A stretch of DNA of 64,000 bases, taken from assembly GCF_013155275.1 (NCBI RefSeq), contig NZ_JABJXS010000005.1, positions 1 to 64,000 on the forward strand. Direction: 5' to 3'. The position numbers and the translations under genes were made by a program. Below are positions 41,156 through 50,892 of the stretch, piece after piece. The notes under the pieces were generated by a model. That model did no database searches, was not told the DNA's origin, and saw nothing but the letters and a program-made list of their open reading frames with translations. The stretch's first letter is position 1. Each line of letters opens with the position of its first letter. The stretch comes from Brenneria sp. hezel4-2-4. Its GTDB lineage: Bacteria; Pseudomonadota; Gammaproteobacteria; Enterobacterales; Enterobacteriaceae.

Positions 41156-43453
41156 TTAATCCTGCCTTCTGAGCAACCGGAGCGCATTGAGCGTGACCAG
41201 CGCCGTGGCGCCGGAGTCCGCCAACACCGCCAGCCACAGGCCGGTAATCCCCATGATGCTGGTGATCAGAAACAACGCTTTCAGCCCCAGAGCGAGAGCA
41301 ATGTTCTGGCGAATATTATGATATGTCGCCCTCGACAGCCGGATCATGACCGCCAATCCGTCCAGACGACTGTGGGTTAGCGCGGCGTCGGCCGTTTCCA
41401 GCGCCACGTCAGTGCCGCTGCCCATGGCAATACCGATGGTCGCCGCTTTCATCGCCGGCGCATCGTTGATGCCATCCCCCACCATCGCCGTTGGCTGCTG
41501 CCGATTAAGTTCGCTGACCGCCCTGACCTTATCGGCAGGCAGCAAACCGGCCCGGTAATCAATCCCCAACTCGCCGGCGATAGCGGCCGCCGCCCTGGGG
41601 TTATCGCCCGTCAGCATAATGCAACGGATATTCAGCGCCTGTAGTCTGCCCAGCGCGGATACGGCATCATGGCGCAGCGTATCCCGCAGCGCCAGCAAAC
41701 CAAGCACGCTGCCGTCTTGCTGCACAACCACCACGGTTTTTCCTTCCTGCTCCAATGCGTCAACGCGTTGTTGCCAGTCCGTATTCAGCGTCCCCGCCGC
41801 CAGCTTGGCCGGCGAACTGACCTGAAGACGTTTACCCGCAATCATGCCCTCGACGCCGACGCCCGCCAGCGTCCGGCGGTTGTCCGCGACGGGCAGAAAC
41901 GCGCTCGCCGCCAGCGCCCGTTGCACGATGGCTTTCGCCAGCGGATGGTGCGATCCTGATTCCACGGCGGCGGTACGCGCCAGCAATGACGTCTTGCTGA
42001 TGCCTGTCGCGGGTAAAATATCGGTAACCTGCGGCCTGCCTTCGGTTAAGGTGCCGGTTTTATCAAAAGCGACGGTACGGATGCCGCCCAGCGATTCCAA
42101 CGCCGCGCCGCCCTTAATCAGCGCCCCCTGACGGGTAGCCGCCGCCAAACCGGAGGTGATCGCGGCCGGCGTGGAAATCACCAGCGCGCAGGGACAGCCA
42201 ATCAGCAACAGCGTCAACCCGCGGTAAATCCACTCCTGCCAGAGTTGCGCCAGTAATAAGGGCGGTATCAGAATAACCAGCAACGACAGCAGCATGATGG
42301 CCGGGGTGTAATAACGGCTGAAACGGTCGAGGAAACGCTCTATCGGCGCCCGACGCTCTTCCGCTTCTTCTATCAATTGCAAAATGCGGTCAATCGCGCT
42401 ATTGCCCGGCTGAGAAACCACCCGCAACTGCGCCATCCGGTCGACACACAGGCTACCCGCCGCCACCTTATCGCCCTGCTCCCGTTCAACGGGAACCGAC
42501 TCCCCGGTCAACGCACTTTCATCAAAACTGGCTTCCGATGTGAGCAGTTGCGCATCGGCCGGCAGCCGACCGCCGGGAGCGACTTCAATCACATCGCCGG
42601 GAGACAGGCTGGCGACGGACACCCGAACACGCCGTTCATTTCTGATCACCGTGGCGTCTTCGGGGAGCAGCGCCATTAGCGCGGTCACGCCGCGCCGCGC
42701 ACGGTTGGCCGCATAAGATTCCAACTGTTCGCCCAGCATAAACAGCAACAAAATAACCGTGGCTTCCGTGGTGGCGCCGATCAGCAACGCGCCGACAGAG
42801 GCCACGCTCATTAATGTTTCAATCGCGAAAGGCGTACCCGAGCGGATAAGCTGTAGCGATTTTTTCAGGATCGGAATGAGTCCGACCACGGTGGTGGCGA
42901 TAAACGCAATTTGGCCGCCTGACACGCTCACCAGCGAGAGACCCCAACTGGCCGCCGTCAGCGATGCAAAAAGCGCCAGAAAGCCGTACTCATCGACAAA
43001 ACGACGTGAATCAGGAGAAAGGGGAGTTTGCGGCGCGATATCCTGCAAAGTAAAGCCGATCTGACCAACGGCATGTCGTACCTGTGTCCGGACATCGTCA
43101 CGGGCATCGACAACCAGTTTTTCGGTTGCGAACAGCACTCTGGCCTGCTCTATTCCGGTAAGTTTTCTTACTGCGTTTTCAATTTTACGCGCGCATCCGG
43201 GGCAGTCCATTCCGCTGATTTTCCAGCTAAACCGCTGATGCAACGAAGGTCGGTCGCCGTCGGGGTCGTCGGAATCGGCATTATCGCCGCTTTCCGACAG
43301 GCTTTGATCCGGGCCGCGGCCGGTATCGGCGACGGCAGCCGCAGTATGTTTTACCGAACAGCAGTTTTTTTCCGCGCCTGATGATTGACGGGCATGTTCA
43401 TGGCAGCAGGCGGCTTTCCCCGCGCTGGGATGATGGTGCTGATGAGAATGCAT
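41156..43453 (-). CDS. zntA: Zn2+/Cd2+/Pb2+-exporting P-type ATPase
   Basis: P1B-type ATPase that pumps Zn2+, Cd2+ and Pb2+ out of the cytoplasm. 765 residues, about 30 more than E. coli ZntA. The extra part is an N-terminal His/Cys-rich leader (HSHQHHHPSAGKAACCHEH) before the GMDCPGC metal-binding domain (about 80-86). Catalytic and transport motifs are TGESVPVE, the membrane CPC in GCPCALVIST, phosphorylation site DKTGTLTEG, GDGINDAPAM, and the transport Asp in LADSGATALVTLNALRLLR. A Fur-like box lies just upstream. Confidence 0.95.
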   Translation of the reverse strand: MHSHQHHHPSAGKAACCHEHARQSSGAEKNCCSVKHTAAAVADTGRGPDQSLSESGDNADSDDPDGDRPSLHQRFSWKISGMDCPGCARKIENAVRKLTGIEQARVLFATEKLVVDARDDVRTQVRHAVGQIGFTLQDIAPQTPLSPDSRRFVDEYGFLALFASLTAASWGLSLVSVSGGQIAFIATTVVGLIPILKKSLQLIRSGTPFAIETLMSVASVGALLIGATTEATVILLLFMLGEQLESYAANRARRGVTALMALLPEDATVIRNERRVRVSVASLSPGDVIEVAPGGRLPADAQLLTSEASFDESALTGESVPVEREQGDKVAAGSLCVDRMAQLRVVSQPGNSAIDRILQLIEEAEERRAPIERFLDRFSRYYTPAIMLLSLLVILIPPLLLAQLWQEWIYRGLTLLLIGCPCALVISTPAAITSGLAAATRQGALIKGGAALESLGGIRTVAFDKTGTLTEGRPQVTDILPATGISKTSLLARTAAVESGSHHPLAKAIVQRALAASAFLPVADNRRTLAGVGVEGMIAGKRLQVSSPAKLAAGTLNTDWQQRVDALEQEGKTVVVVQQDGSVLGLLALRDTLRHDAVSALGRLQALNIRCIMLTGDNPRAAAAIAGELGIDYRAGLLPADKVRAVSELNRQQPTAMVGDGINDAPAMKAATIGIAMGSGTDVALETADAALTHSRLDGLAVMIRLSRATYHNIRQNIALALGLKALFLITSIMGITGLWLAVLADSGATALVTLNALRLLRRQD

Positions 43454-43471
43454 ATCTTCCTCCCGTGTTGA

Positions 43472-43486
43472 TGATAGTGATTCTCA
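43472..43486 (-). promoter_or_regulatory. Fur-box-like palindrome upstream of zntA
   Basis: On the minus strand TGAGAAT-C-ACTATCA, which differs from the 7-1-7 Fur consensus TGATAAT-N-ATTATCA at one base in each half. It starts 19 bp before the zntA start codon. I see no ZntR-type dyad nearby, although ZntR is the known activator of zntA in E. coli. Confidence 0.5.
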
Positions 43487-43543
43487 TCGGAAACTTTACA
43501 CCGTCATATCAGGCTAATCCAGCGTTTCACCTACCCGCCGGCA

Positions 43544-44173
43544 TTAAAAATACAGCGAACGAACGATTAAGAAATGGCCGCCGAAATAACAGGCCGCCAC
43601 AATGGCCTGATGGGCGCGAAAATTAATGCGGTAATGGTGAATAAGCCAGGCCGCATGGGCGATAAACAGCAACGCGCTGCCCGCCAGCAACGAGAAGTTA
43701 TAGTCCGTTCCGAGAGCAAAGTAACGCTCGCCGGCAATCCAGACCATCAGGGCGGTCATAATGATAAACGCGCATACCGGCCAGCGCTGCGCGTCCAGGC
43801 GGCTCCAGATAATCACCATCAACACGGCGGCCAGAATGATCAGCGCCAGCGCCAGCGGCCAGAAAAACGTGAGCGTCATCTGGCCGGTGAAAAAACTCAC
43901 CGTATACAGCAGATGAGAGAGAAAGTAGGCGCCGAACGCATAGAGGATCCGCTGTGTCGGCAATAGCAGCAAGGTATCGGCAACCAGCGAGGCCAGCAGC
44001 CCGATAACGATCAGATAGCCCGGCGCACTCAGTATCGGCGTTTGCCAGGCCAGCGCCAGCAGTAACAACAGGGTAACGGGTTTGAACAGCCAGCGCTGCC
44101 ACACCGGCCCACGGTAGCTGGCGTCAACGTACAGCCAGCCGGAAAAGAGCACGGCAATAAACGACCAAAGCAT
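43544..44173 (-). CDS. yhhN: Inner-membrane protein YhhN (TMEM86/lysoplasmalogenase family)
   Basis: 209-residue protein with about eight membrane helices. It belongs to the YhhN/TMEM86 family, whose animal members hydrolyse lysoplasmalogens; the bacterial substrate is not known. Conserved polar residues sit in helices ([23 protein letters not shown]). It lies beside zntA as in E. coli. Confidence 0.9.
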   Translation of the reverse strand: MLWSFIAVLFSGWLYVDASYRGPVWQRWLFKPVTLLLLLALAWQTPILSAPGYLIVIGLLASLVADTLLLLPTQRILYAFGAYFLSHLLYTVSFFTGQMTLTFFWPLALALIILAAVLMVIIWSRLDAQRWPVCAFIIMTALMVWIAGERYFALGTDYNFSLLAGSALLFIAHAAWLIHHYRINFRAHQAIVAACYFGGHFLIVRSLYF

Positions 44174-44416
44174 AAATTGTCCTTATTTTGTAGTAGACAA
44201 GCCGGAACCAGGCGTCCCGGAATCAGTGTTATCTCTTCCTGAGTAATTCATTCTGTCGCCGCATCCATGCCTTTATTCATTCAGTGTAGGAGATTGTCAT
44301 GGGGATAAACAACATCGGGCCGGACTGATGCGCATACCGGTGCTTCATGCTATGTTATCGACCCGTTTGAACCGCTGATTGGCGCACGTGATTATCTTGA
44401 AGGAGAGTTTGGTCGA

Positions 44417-44737
44417 ATGAGCAATGAATCCGCACTTTATCGTATTCAGTTCATGAATAACGGTAAAAACTATCAGCTTTATGTGCGTGAGTTGGTGCCA
44501 AGCAACCTGTTTGGTTTTATTGAAATTGCTGACTTCGTATTCGATAGCCAATCAACGTTACTGGTCGACCCTTCCACAGAAAAACTGAAAACCGAATTTT
44601 CAGGCGTCAGCCGCAGCTTTATTCCTTTGCAAGCGGTGATCCGTATTGACGCGGTAACGGAAAAGGGCAGCGCCCGCATTTCCGAGCTGGGCGATAACGT
44701 CACGCATTTTCCTTACCTTCCGGGCAAAAAAACCTGA
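44417..44737 (+). CDS. Small conserved protein, DUF1820 family
   Basis: 106-residue soluble protein of unknown function. It has the DUF1820 pattern: YRIQFMNNGKNYQLYVREL at the start, then LFGFIEIADFVF, LLVDPSTEKLKTEF and SFIPLQAVIRIDAV, ending PYLPGKKT. It has a good AAGGAGAG ribosome site. It starts 4 bp before yhhM, so the two are probably cotranscribed. Members are common in Pseudomonas and absent from E. coli K-12 at this locus, as far as I recall. Confidence 0.85.
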   Translation: MSNESALYRIQFMNNGKNYQLYVRELVPSNLFGFIEIADFVFDSQSTLLVDPSTEKLKTEFSGVSRSFIPLQAVIRIDAVTEKGSARISELGDNVTHFPYLPGKKT

Positions 44738-44740
44738 CGA

Positions 44741-45100
44741 ATGCGTGAACTCCCGCCGCTTCTGCTGCTGGCCGTCGCGCTGATCCTGACGCTGGCATGG
44801 CGCCAATATCGGCGCCAGCGCAATCAGGAGGCATTGAATGATGCCGCGCCGCTGCGAACTCTGTTGACGGAGGTGAAAACCAAACGTGAATTTCTTCGCT
44901 CCCGCAGCCGTTCCCGTGAACATCAGGTGATGATGCCGGAAGCGTGGCGTTATGAGGCCACGTTTCGTCCGCTACAGGGTGGCGCCGACATCACGCTCCG
45001 GCTCAGCGCGTCGGACTATCATCAGTTGGATAAAGGCATGCGGGGCATGTTGCAGGTAAAAGGCACCCGCTTCGTCGGCTTTACGCCCCGTCTGACATAA
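44741..45100 (+). CDS. yhhM: Membrane-anchored protein YhhM (DUF2500)
   Basis: 119-residue protein with one N-terminal membrane helix (about 4-20) and a small soluble domain. Shared with E. coli YhhM are the length and the patterns VKTKREFLRSRSRSREHQV, WRYEATFRPLQGG and KGTRFVGF. Function unknown. It follows the DUF1820 gene and is convergent with yhhL. Confidence 0.88.
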   Translation: MRELPPLLLLAVALILTLAWRQYRRQRNQEALNDAAPLRTLLTEVKTKREFLRSRSRSREHQVMMPEAWRYEATFRPLQGGADITLRLSASDYHQLDKGMRGMLQVKGTRFVGFTPRLT

Positions 45101-45103
45101 TGA

Positions 45104-45382
45104 TTATTTCCCGGACGGTTTAGGCTGTTTTTTCTGCCAGGCGAGCAGTTCAAATACGCCAAATAGGAAAATACGCGCCTGAAGGGCGGGACTCAACGGC
45201 GGATTTCCCTTCGGCTGGCTGGACTTCAACAGCAGCAGTTGAAAACCATGCATCAGGATGGTGAACACCATCGCCACCGTCATAAAAATATTCAGCGGCC
45301 GGGGGAAAGGATGGAACAGATTAAGTACCAGAAATCCCCACACGCCCAGCATCAATAATCGGCCCAGATTAATCCATATCAC
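45104..45382 (-). CDS. yhhL: Membrane protein YhhL (DUF1145)
   Basis: 92-residue inner-membrane protein with two or three helices. The conserved block is LNLFHPFPRPLNIFMTVAM, then GFQLLLLKSSQPKG and FGVFELLAWQKKQP. The start is taken as the GTG at 45382, which overlaps the rsmD stop as GTGA (4 bp) and gives the family's N-terminus; longer frames extend into rsmD. Translational coupling with rsmD is likely. Function unknown. Confidence 0.88.
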   Translation of the reverse strand: MIWINLGRLLMLGVWGFLVLNLFHPFPRPLNIFMTVAMVFTILMHGFQLLLLKSSQPKGNPPLSPALQARIFLFGVFELLAWQKKQPKPSGK

Positions 45383-45975
45383 TGCGTTCCCCTTGTTTTC
45401 TCTTGGCGGATATATAAACGATACGCTACCTGACCGGCGATTTTTTCGCGGTGCGGCAGCCAGTTGTCCGGGATCGCCAACTGCCTGTTTTCCGCCTCGG
45501 TTTCCACATAGATCCACGCCTCCGGCGCAAGCCATCCTTGCTGTTCCAGCAGCGATAACGCGTCATTCAATAAATCCTTGCGGAACGGCGGATCGAGAAA
45601 GACCACGTCAAACGGCTCCCCCGCCTGAGCCAGCCAGCGCAGGGTATCAGTATTAACCACCTGCGCATTTTCTGCCCGGAGCAACGTCAGATTTTGCGTT
45701 AATTGCCGCGCCACGCCGCGCTCGGCCTCCAACAGCGTGGCATGGGCGGCATAACGCGATAACGCCTCCAACCCCAAAGCCCCGCTGCCCGCAAAGCAGT
45801 CGAGGCAGCGGGACTCCTGGATAACCGGCGCCAGCCAGTTGAACAGCGTTTCGCGCACCCGATCGGCGGTGGGCCGCAAGCCCGGGCTATCGGGAACCGG
45901 AAGTTTTCTGCCGCGCCACTGACCACCGATGATTCGGATCTGTCCGGCGGCTGACGATGCGTTTTTTTTAGCCAT
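45379..45975 (-). CDS. rsmD: 16S rRNA (guanine-966-N2)-methyltransferase
   Basis: Methylates G966 in 16S rRNA of the assembled 30S subunit. 198 residues, as in E. coli. SAM site CLDCFAGSGALGLEALSR (about 57) and catalytic motif VVFLDPPFRKDLL (about 125) are present, with RPTADRVRETLFNWL before them. Divergent from ftsY and coupled to yhhL downstream. Confidence 0.96.
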   Translation of the reverse strand: MAKKNASSAAGQIRIIGGQWRGRKLPVPDSPGLRPTADRVRETLFNWLAPVIQESRCLDCFAGSGALGLEALSRYAAHATLLEAERGVARQLTQNLTLLRAENAQVVNTDTLRWLAQAGEPFDVVFLDPPFRKDLLNDALSLLEQQGWLAPEAWIYVETEAENRQLAIPDNWLPHREKIAGQVAYRLYIRQEKTRGTQ

Positions 45976-46272
45976 AGCTCACGTTGTAATTGCCGTGCCG
46001 GACAACCTGTCGGCACTTTCGGGGAAATTTAGGCGCTATTCTAACGGCGGTTCAGTACGGAGGGAATGTCAAACATGGCGCCGACATGCCGCGGGGGCGC
46101 AAATTGCCGCTTTGACATACCTGGTTACCGAGATGTCCTCGCCGGCCGCGTGTTGCTGTCGACAGGAAAGTGGTAAACTCGTGGTTTATGGGTAACCTGT
46201 TTATAATCACAAAGTTTCTTTGATTTCCAATATTTATTCGCCGCAGCAGACGGCGTGGAGCGCGATTGCAAC

Positions 46273-47601
46273 ATGACAAAAGAAAAGAAGCGCGGTTTTT
46301 TTTCCTGGCTGGGGTTAGGCCGACAGGAAGAAGAACCAAAAGAGCAACCGCAAGATAAATCTGAAATGCCGGATACGTCAGCGGCGGATCCGGTCGCCGA
46401 TACAGCAGCACATCAGGGCGTTGACCGCGAAACGGCATCCGGTGAAGCGCCCATTCCGCCCGCCGAAATACCTACCGTGCGGGAATTGCCGGAAGAGGCG
46501 CCTGCGGAAGCGGAAGAACTGACGCTGGAAACCGCGCCGGCGGCGGAGACGGTAACGAATACCGAACCGTTGGGAGTTGAAGCGATCGCCGCGCAGCCCG
46601 ATCGGTTGGTTGAAGCCGAGCCGGATGAGCTTCAGTCCGATGACGCCGCGCCGGTGACGCACGAACAGGAGCGTCCGACCAAAGAAGGCTTCTTTGCCCG
46701 CCTGAAACGCAGCCTGGTGAAAACCCGCCAGAATCTGGGTTCCGGATTTATCGGATTGTTTCGTGGCAAGAAAATCGACGACGATCTGTTTGAGGAACTG
46801 GAGGAACAGTTGCTGATTGCCGACGTCGGCGTCGAAACCTCGCGAAAGATCATTGCCAGCCTGACGGAACACGCCAACCGCAGACAGCTGAAAGATGCTG
46901 AGACGCTGGTTGTTAAGCTGAAAGAAGAAATGGCGGCCATCCTTGCCAAGGTTGATGAACCGCTGAATATCGAAGGCAAAACGCCTTACGTGATCCTGAT
47001 GGTCGGCGTCAACGGCGTGGGTAAAACCACGACGATTGGCAAAATGGCGCGGCAGTTTCAGGCTCAGGGCAAATCGGTCATGCTGGCGGCGGGCGATACC
47101 TTCCGCGCCGCGGCGGTCGAACAGCTTCAGGTGTGGGGCCAGCGCAACAATGTGACGGTGGTGGCGCAACATACCGGGGCCGACTCGGCGTCGGTGATTT
47201 TCGACGCCATCCAGGCCGCCAAGTCCCGCGGCGTGGATGTGTTGATTGCGGACACCGCCGGCCGTTTGCAGAACAAAGCCCATTTGATGGAAGAATTGAA
47301 GAAAATCGTCCGCGTGATGAAAAAGCTGGACAACGATGCGCCGCATGAAGTGATGCTGACGCTGGACGCCAGCACCGGACAGAACGCGGTGAGTCAGGCT
47401 AAGCTGTTCAACGAGGCCGTCGGGCTGACGGGGATCGCGCTGACCAAACTTGATGGCACCGCAAAAGGCGGGGTGATTTTCGCCATCGCCGACCAGTTTG
47501 GTATTCCTATCCGCTATATTGGGGTAGGAGAAGGTATCGAAGATTTACGGCCATTTAAAGCCGACGATTTTATTGAGGCACTTTTTGCCCGAGAGGATTA
47601 A
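46273..47601 (+). CDS. ftsY: Signal recognition particle receptor FtsY
   Basis: SRP GTPase receptor for co-translational membrane targeting. 442 residues, shorter than E. coli FtsY (497). The difference is in the acidic A domain (about 20-135), which is rich in Glu, Pro and Ala and variable in the family. The NG domain has GVNGVGKTTTIGKMA (G1, about 250), DTFRAAAVEQL, DTAGR, TKLDGTAKGG and the C-terminal IRYIGVGEGIEDLRPF. The upstream GTG at 46255 is rejected by homology. First gene of ftsYEX. Confidence 0.96.
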   Translation: MTKEKKRGFFSWLGLGRQEEEPKEQPQDKSEMPDTSAADPVADTAAHQGVDRETASGEAPIPPAEIPTVRELPEEAPAEAEELTLETAPAAETVTNTEPLGVEAIAAQPDRLVEAEPDELQSDDAAPVTHEQERPTKEGFFARLKRSLVKTRQNLGSGFIGLFRGKKIDDDLFEELEEQLLIADVGVETSRKIIASLTEHANRRQLKDAETLVVKLKEEMAAILAKVDEPLNIEGKTPYVILMVGVNGVGKTTTIGKMARQFQAQGKSVMLAAGDTFRAAAVEQLQVWGQRNNVTVVAQHTGADSASVIFDAIQAAKSRGVDVLIADTAGRLQNKAHLMEELKKIVRVMKKLDNDAPHEVMLTLDASTGQNAVSQAKLFNEAVGLTGIALTKLDGTAKGGVIFAIADQFGIPIRYIGVGEGIEDLRPFKADDFIEALFARED

Positions 47602-47606
47602 AACGG

Positions 47607-48278
47607 ATGATTCGTTTTGAACAAGTCAGTAAAGCCTATCTCGGTGGACGTCAAGCCTTGCAGGGGGTGGATTTTCATCTGCGCCCGGCAGAGATGGCCT
47701 TTCTGACCGGTCATTCTGGCGCGGGGAAAAGCACCCTGCTGAAACTGATTTGCGGCATTGAACGTCCCAGCGCAGGGCAGATTCTGTTTGGCGGGCACAA
47801 TATCAGTCGCTTAAAAAAGCGTGAAGTGCCCTTTCTGCGCCGCCAGATCGGCATGATCTTTCAGGATCACCATCTGCTGATGGAACGCACCGTTTATGAC
47901 AATGTGGCGATGCCGCTGATCATCGCCGGCGCCAGCAGCGAAGATATCCGCCGTCGGGTGTCGGCGGCGCTGGACAAAGTCGGTCTGTTGGATAAAGCCA
48001 GAAACTATCCCATCCAGCTTTCCGGCGGTGAGCAGCAGCGAGTCGGCATTGCGCGGGCGGTGGTCAATAAACCCGCCGTTTTGCTGGCGGATGAGCCAAC
48101 CGGTAATCTGGATGACGTGTTGTCCGAAGGTATTTTGCGCCTGTTTGAAGAGTTCAACCGGGTGGGGGTAACGGTATTGATGGCAACCCATGACACCGGG
48201 CTGATATCCCGGCGTAATTACCGGGTCCTGACGCTGTCCGATGGACGCATGATTGGGGGAAACCATCATGGCGAATAA
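47607..48278 (+). CDS. ftsE: Cell division ATP-binding protein FtsE
   Basis: ABC-type ATPase of the FtsEX complex, which sits at the Z-ring and activates periplasmic amidases through EnvC. 223 residues. Walker [12 protein letters not shown] (36-46 region), signature [14 protein letters not shown] (about 137) and Walker [13 protein letters not shown] (about 158). It starts 5 bp after ftsY and overlaps ftsX. Confidence 0.97.
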   Translation: MIRFEQVSKAYLGGRQALQGVDFHLRPAEMAFLTGHSGAGKSTLLKLICGIERPSAGQILFGGHNISRLKKREVPFLRRQIGMIFQDHHLLMERTVYDNVAMPLIIAGASSEDIRRRVSAALDKVGLLDKARNYPIQLSGGEQQRVGIARAVVNKPAVLLADEPTGNLDDVLSEGILRLFEEFNRVGVTVLMATHDTGLISRRNYRVLTLSDGRMIGGNHHGE

Positions 48279-49236
48279 CAGCCGTAATGTGAAAAAACCC
48301 GGTTCGAAAGCCAAGTCGTTGCGCGGCGGCTGGCAGGAACAGTGGCGTTACGCTTGGATGAATACGCTGGCCGATATGCTGCGTCAGCCGCTGGCGACGC
48401 TGTTGACCGTGATGGTGATTGCGATTTCCCTGGCGTTGCCGAGCATTTGCTATCTGGTGTGGAAAAACGTCAATCAGGCCGCAGCGCAATGGTATCCCAC
48501 GCCGCAGTTAACCGTCTATCTGGATAAATCCCTGGATGACAATGCCGCCCAGACGGTGATCGTCCAGCTTCAGTCGGAAGACGGGGTCGAAAAGGTTAAT
48601 TATCTGTCGCGCAATGAGGCGATGGGCGAGTTCCGTAACTGGTCTGGCTTTGGCGGCGCGCTGGATATGCTGGAAGAGAATCCGTTGCCGGCGGTTGCCA
48701 TTATCACCCCGAAAATGAACTTCCAGAGCGCCGACACGCTTACCACGCTGCGCGATCGGGTTGCGGCCACGCAAGGCGTGGATGAAGTGCGCATGGACGA
48801 CAGTTGGTTTGCACGGCTGGTGGCGTTAACCAGTCTGGTCGGGCAAATTTCGGCGACCATCGGCATCCTGATGATCATCGCGGTCTTCCTGGTGATCGGC
48901 AACAGCGTCCGGCTGAATATTTTCAGCCGCCGGGAAACCATTAACGTCATGAAGCTGATTGGCGCGACGGATGGTTTTATCCTGCGGCCGTTTCTGAATG
49001 GCGGCGCGGTCATGGGATTTGGCGGCGCGGTACTGTCGCTGATTCTGTCGCAGGCGCTGGTGTGGAAACTCAGTTCGGTCGTCACTCAGGTGGCGTCGGT
49101 GTTCGGCACCACGTTTACGGTAAAAGGGTTGAGTTGGGATGAGTCCCTGCTGCTGTTGCTTATCGCGGCGATGATTGGCTGGCTGGCCGCCTGGCTGGCA
49201 ACGGTTCAACATTTACGCCGTTTTACACCACAGTAA
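48268..49236 (+). CDS. ftsX: Cell division protein FtsX
   Basis: Membrane partner of FtsE. 322 residues with four helices (about 45-65, 200-220, 245-270, 290-310) and a large periplasmic loop between the first two ([29 protein letters not shown]), which binds EnvC. The ATG at 48268 overlaps ftsE by 11 bp and has GGGGGA at the right distance. The N-terminal cytoplasmic tail is shorter than in E. coli. Confidence 0.95.
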   Translation: MANNSRNVKKPGSKAKSLRGGWQEQWRYAWMNTLADMLRQPLATLLTVMVIAISLALPSICYLVWKNVNQAAAQWYPTPQLTVYLDKSLDDNAAQTVIVQLQSEDGVEKVNYLSRNEAMGEFRNWSGFGGALDMLEENPLPAVAIITPKMNFQSADTLTTLRDRVAATQGVDEVRMDDSWFARLVALTSLVGQISATIGILMIIAVFLVIGNSVRLNIFSRRETINVMKLIGATDGFILRPFLNGGAVMGFGGAVLSLILSQALVWKLSSVVTQVASVFGTTFTVKGLSWDESLLLLLIAAMIGWLAAWLATVQHLRRFTPQ

Positions 49237-49247
49237 TCTTTTTTTGC

Positions 49248-49288
49248 TATACTCTTCCCCTGTGATTCAGGCTGTGAGCACAGGGGAA
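49248..49288 (+). promoter_or_regulatory. Extended -10 promoter candidate and hairpin between ftsX and rpoH
   Basis: TGCTATACT (TGn extended -10, hexamer 49248-49253) lies directly before a 10-bp perfect stem TTCCCCTGTG/CACAGGGGAA (49255-49288), which is followed by AAAAACCC. The hairpin may end ftsX transcripts or shape the rpoH leader. rpoH has several promoters in E. coli. Confidence 0.45.
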
Positions 49289-49386
49289 AAACCCTCAGCC
49301 GCTACGTTTCTTTCACCGCCGTCGTCACAGGTTTTCCTCTGTTATTCGTCTTGATATGTTAAATAAAATGGATAAAAATAGAGGAA

Positions 49387-49420
49387 CTTGTGAACGAAAT
49401 CACAGTCTGAATAAAGAAGG
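49387..49420 (+). promoter_or_regulatory. Conserved rpoH upstream promoter element
   Basis: CTTGTG-N5-AATCACAGTCTGA-TAA-type sequence resembles the E. coli rpoH upstream region (CTTGTGG...AAATCACGGTCTGATAA), where vegetative and stress promoters cluster. This is recognised by similarity from memory, so the exact start site is not assigned. The rest of the 311-bp gap shows no gene. Confidence 0.45.
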
Positions 49421-49547
49421 TTATTTTGCCGGGTTGCCGAAATAACGGCAGCCTGAGGCGATGTTAATATCGCGATTTATCTGTGACTATCGCATGAGCG
49501 GTCTTCTTCGGAAGCATCGCATACAGAGCAGTAATGAGAGGGGTTGA

Positions 49548-50405
49548 ATGACCAAAGATATGCAAACTTTCACCTTAGTTTCCCAAGGCAGTCTGGAAGG
49601 TTACATTAGAGCCGCCAATGCCTATCCGATGCTGACGGCGGAGGAAGAGCGGGCTCTGGCTGAACGACTGCATTATCAGAGCGACCTGGACGCTGCCAAG
49701 CAGCTTATTCTTTCGCATCTGCGTTTTGTTATTCATGTTGCCCGTAATTATTCCGGCTACGGCCTGCCTCAGGCGGACCTGATTCAGGAAGGGAACATCG
49801 GCCTGATGAAGGCGGTGCGTCGCTTTAACCCTGAAGTGGGCGTTCGTCTGGTTTCCTTTGCCGTGCACTGGATTAAAGCCGAAATTCACGAATATGTGCT
49901 GCGTAACTGGCGTATTGTGAAAGTCGCGACCACCAAAGCTCAGCGTAAATTGTTCTTTAACCTGAGAAAATCGAAAAAACGCCTTGGCTGGTTTAATCAG
50001 GACGAAGTCGAACTGGTGGCGCGTGAGCTTGGGGTAACCAGCAAAGACGTGCGTGAGATGGAATCCCGCATGGCGGCGCAGGATATGACTTTTGATCCGA
50101 CGCCGGATGAGGACACTCATGATGGCAAAGCCATGTCGCCGATGCTTTATTTGCAGGATAAATCGTCCGACTTTGCCGATGGCATTGAAGAAGATAACTG
50201 GGAAAACCATGCGGCGGATAAGCTCACCTATGCGCTGGAAGGATTGGATGAGCGCAGCCAGCACATTATTCGCGCACGCTGGCTGGACGATGACAACAAG
50301 TCAACGTTGCAGGAATTGGCTGACCAGTATGGCGTATCCGCAGAACGGGTACGGCAGTTGGAAAAGAATGCGATGAAAAAGCTGCGCGTGGCGATTGAAG
50401 CCTAA
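49548..50405 (+). CDS. rpoH: RNA polymerase sigma-32 (heat-shock) factor
   Basis: Directs polymerase to heat-shock promoters such as that of hslVU at 18963. 285 residues. Region 2 ([45 protein letters not shown] in pieces, about 80-125), the RpoH box [10 protein letters not shown] (about 133-142) and region 4 helix-turn-helix ([20 protein letters not shown]) are present. In E. coli an mRNA structure around the start acts as a thermosensor and FtsH degrades the protein. Confidence 0.98.
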   Translation: MTKDMQTFTLVSQGSLEGYIRAANAYPMLTAEEERALAERLHYQSDLDAAKQLILSHLRFVIHVARNYSGYGLPQADLIQEGNIGLMKAVRRFNPEVGVRLVSFAVHWIKAEIHEYVLRNWRIVKVATTKAQRKLFFNLRKSKKRLGWFNQDEVELVARELGVTSKDVREMESRMAAQDMTFDPTPDEDTHDGKAMSPMLYLQDKSSDFADGIEEDNWENHAADKLTYALEGLDERSQHIIRARWLDDDNKSTLQELADQYGVSAERVRQLEKNAMKKLRVAIEA

Positions 50406-50425
50406 GCGAAAGCAGCAACATTTCC

Positions 50426-50453
50426 ACGGCCGGGCATTGCCCGGCCGTTTTGT
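50426..50453 (+). terminator. rpoH terminator
   Basis: ACGGCCGGGC/GCCCGGCCGT perfect 10-bp stem with a 3-base loop, followed by TTTGTTTTT. A strong intrinsic terminator between rpoH and the convergent panZ. Confidence 0.9.
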
Positions 50454-50484
50454 TTTTACGTTGAAAATTTCTCTCGGAAATTTT

Positions 50485-50892
50485 TTAATTCTGCTTGCGG
50501 ATATAGCGCCAGCCGCCGGATACCGGTGAGAAACCGCAGCTAATCATGAATCTCCCCAGCACCGACTCATTAACCGTGGCATGATCGGCGGTTGCCAGCC
50601 AACACTCGTTGATATCGGGTAATTGCCTGAGCACCTCTTCGATGAGATATAGCCCCACCCCGCGTCGCCGGGTCTCTACGCGCACCACAAGATCGCTCAG
50701 TTGAGCGTATTCCCCTTTGATTTCCACCATTACCCCCGCCAGCAGCCGATCGTTAAAGCGGGCGGCAAATAAACGACGATCCGGCGCCAGTTCCGCTTGC
50801 AGCAGATCGAGGTTCTGATGCGGCCAGATTTTAGCCAGATCAATTTTATCCTGGTGGCTGAATTCTGTAAGACACTCAACGGTCAGTTTCAT
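50485..50892 (-). CDS. panZ: PanD maturation and regulation factor PanZ (PanM)
   Basis: GNAT-fold protein that triggers self-cleavage of the aspartate decarboxylase PanD and senses CoA, controlling pantothenate synthesis. 135 residues. The acetyl-CoA-binding loop is VETRRRGVGLYLIEEVLRQ (about 72-90). The N-terminus MKLTVECLTEFSHQDKIDLAKIWP matches E. coli. It lies between rpoH and livK, as in E. coli. Confidence 0.92.
   Translation of the reverse strand: MKLTVECLTEFSHQDKIDLAKIWPHQNLDLLQAELAPDRRLFAARFNDRLLAGVMVEIKGEYAQLSDLVVRVETRRRGVGLYLIEEVLRQLPDINECWLATADHATVNESVLGRFMISCGFSPVSGGWRYIRKQN

Noticed and set aside
45383-45535. Longer N-terminus for yhhL reaching into rsmD
   Set aside because: The extension is the out-of-frame reading of the rsmD 3' end. 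The GTG at 45382 gives the family N-terminus and a coupled GTGA junction.
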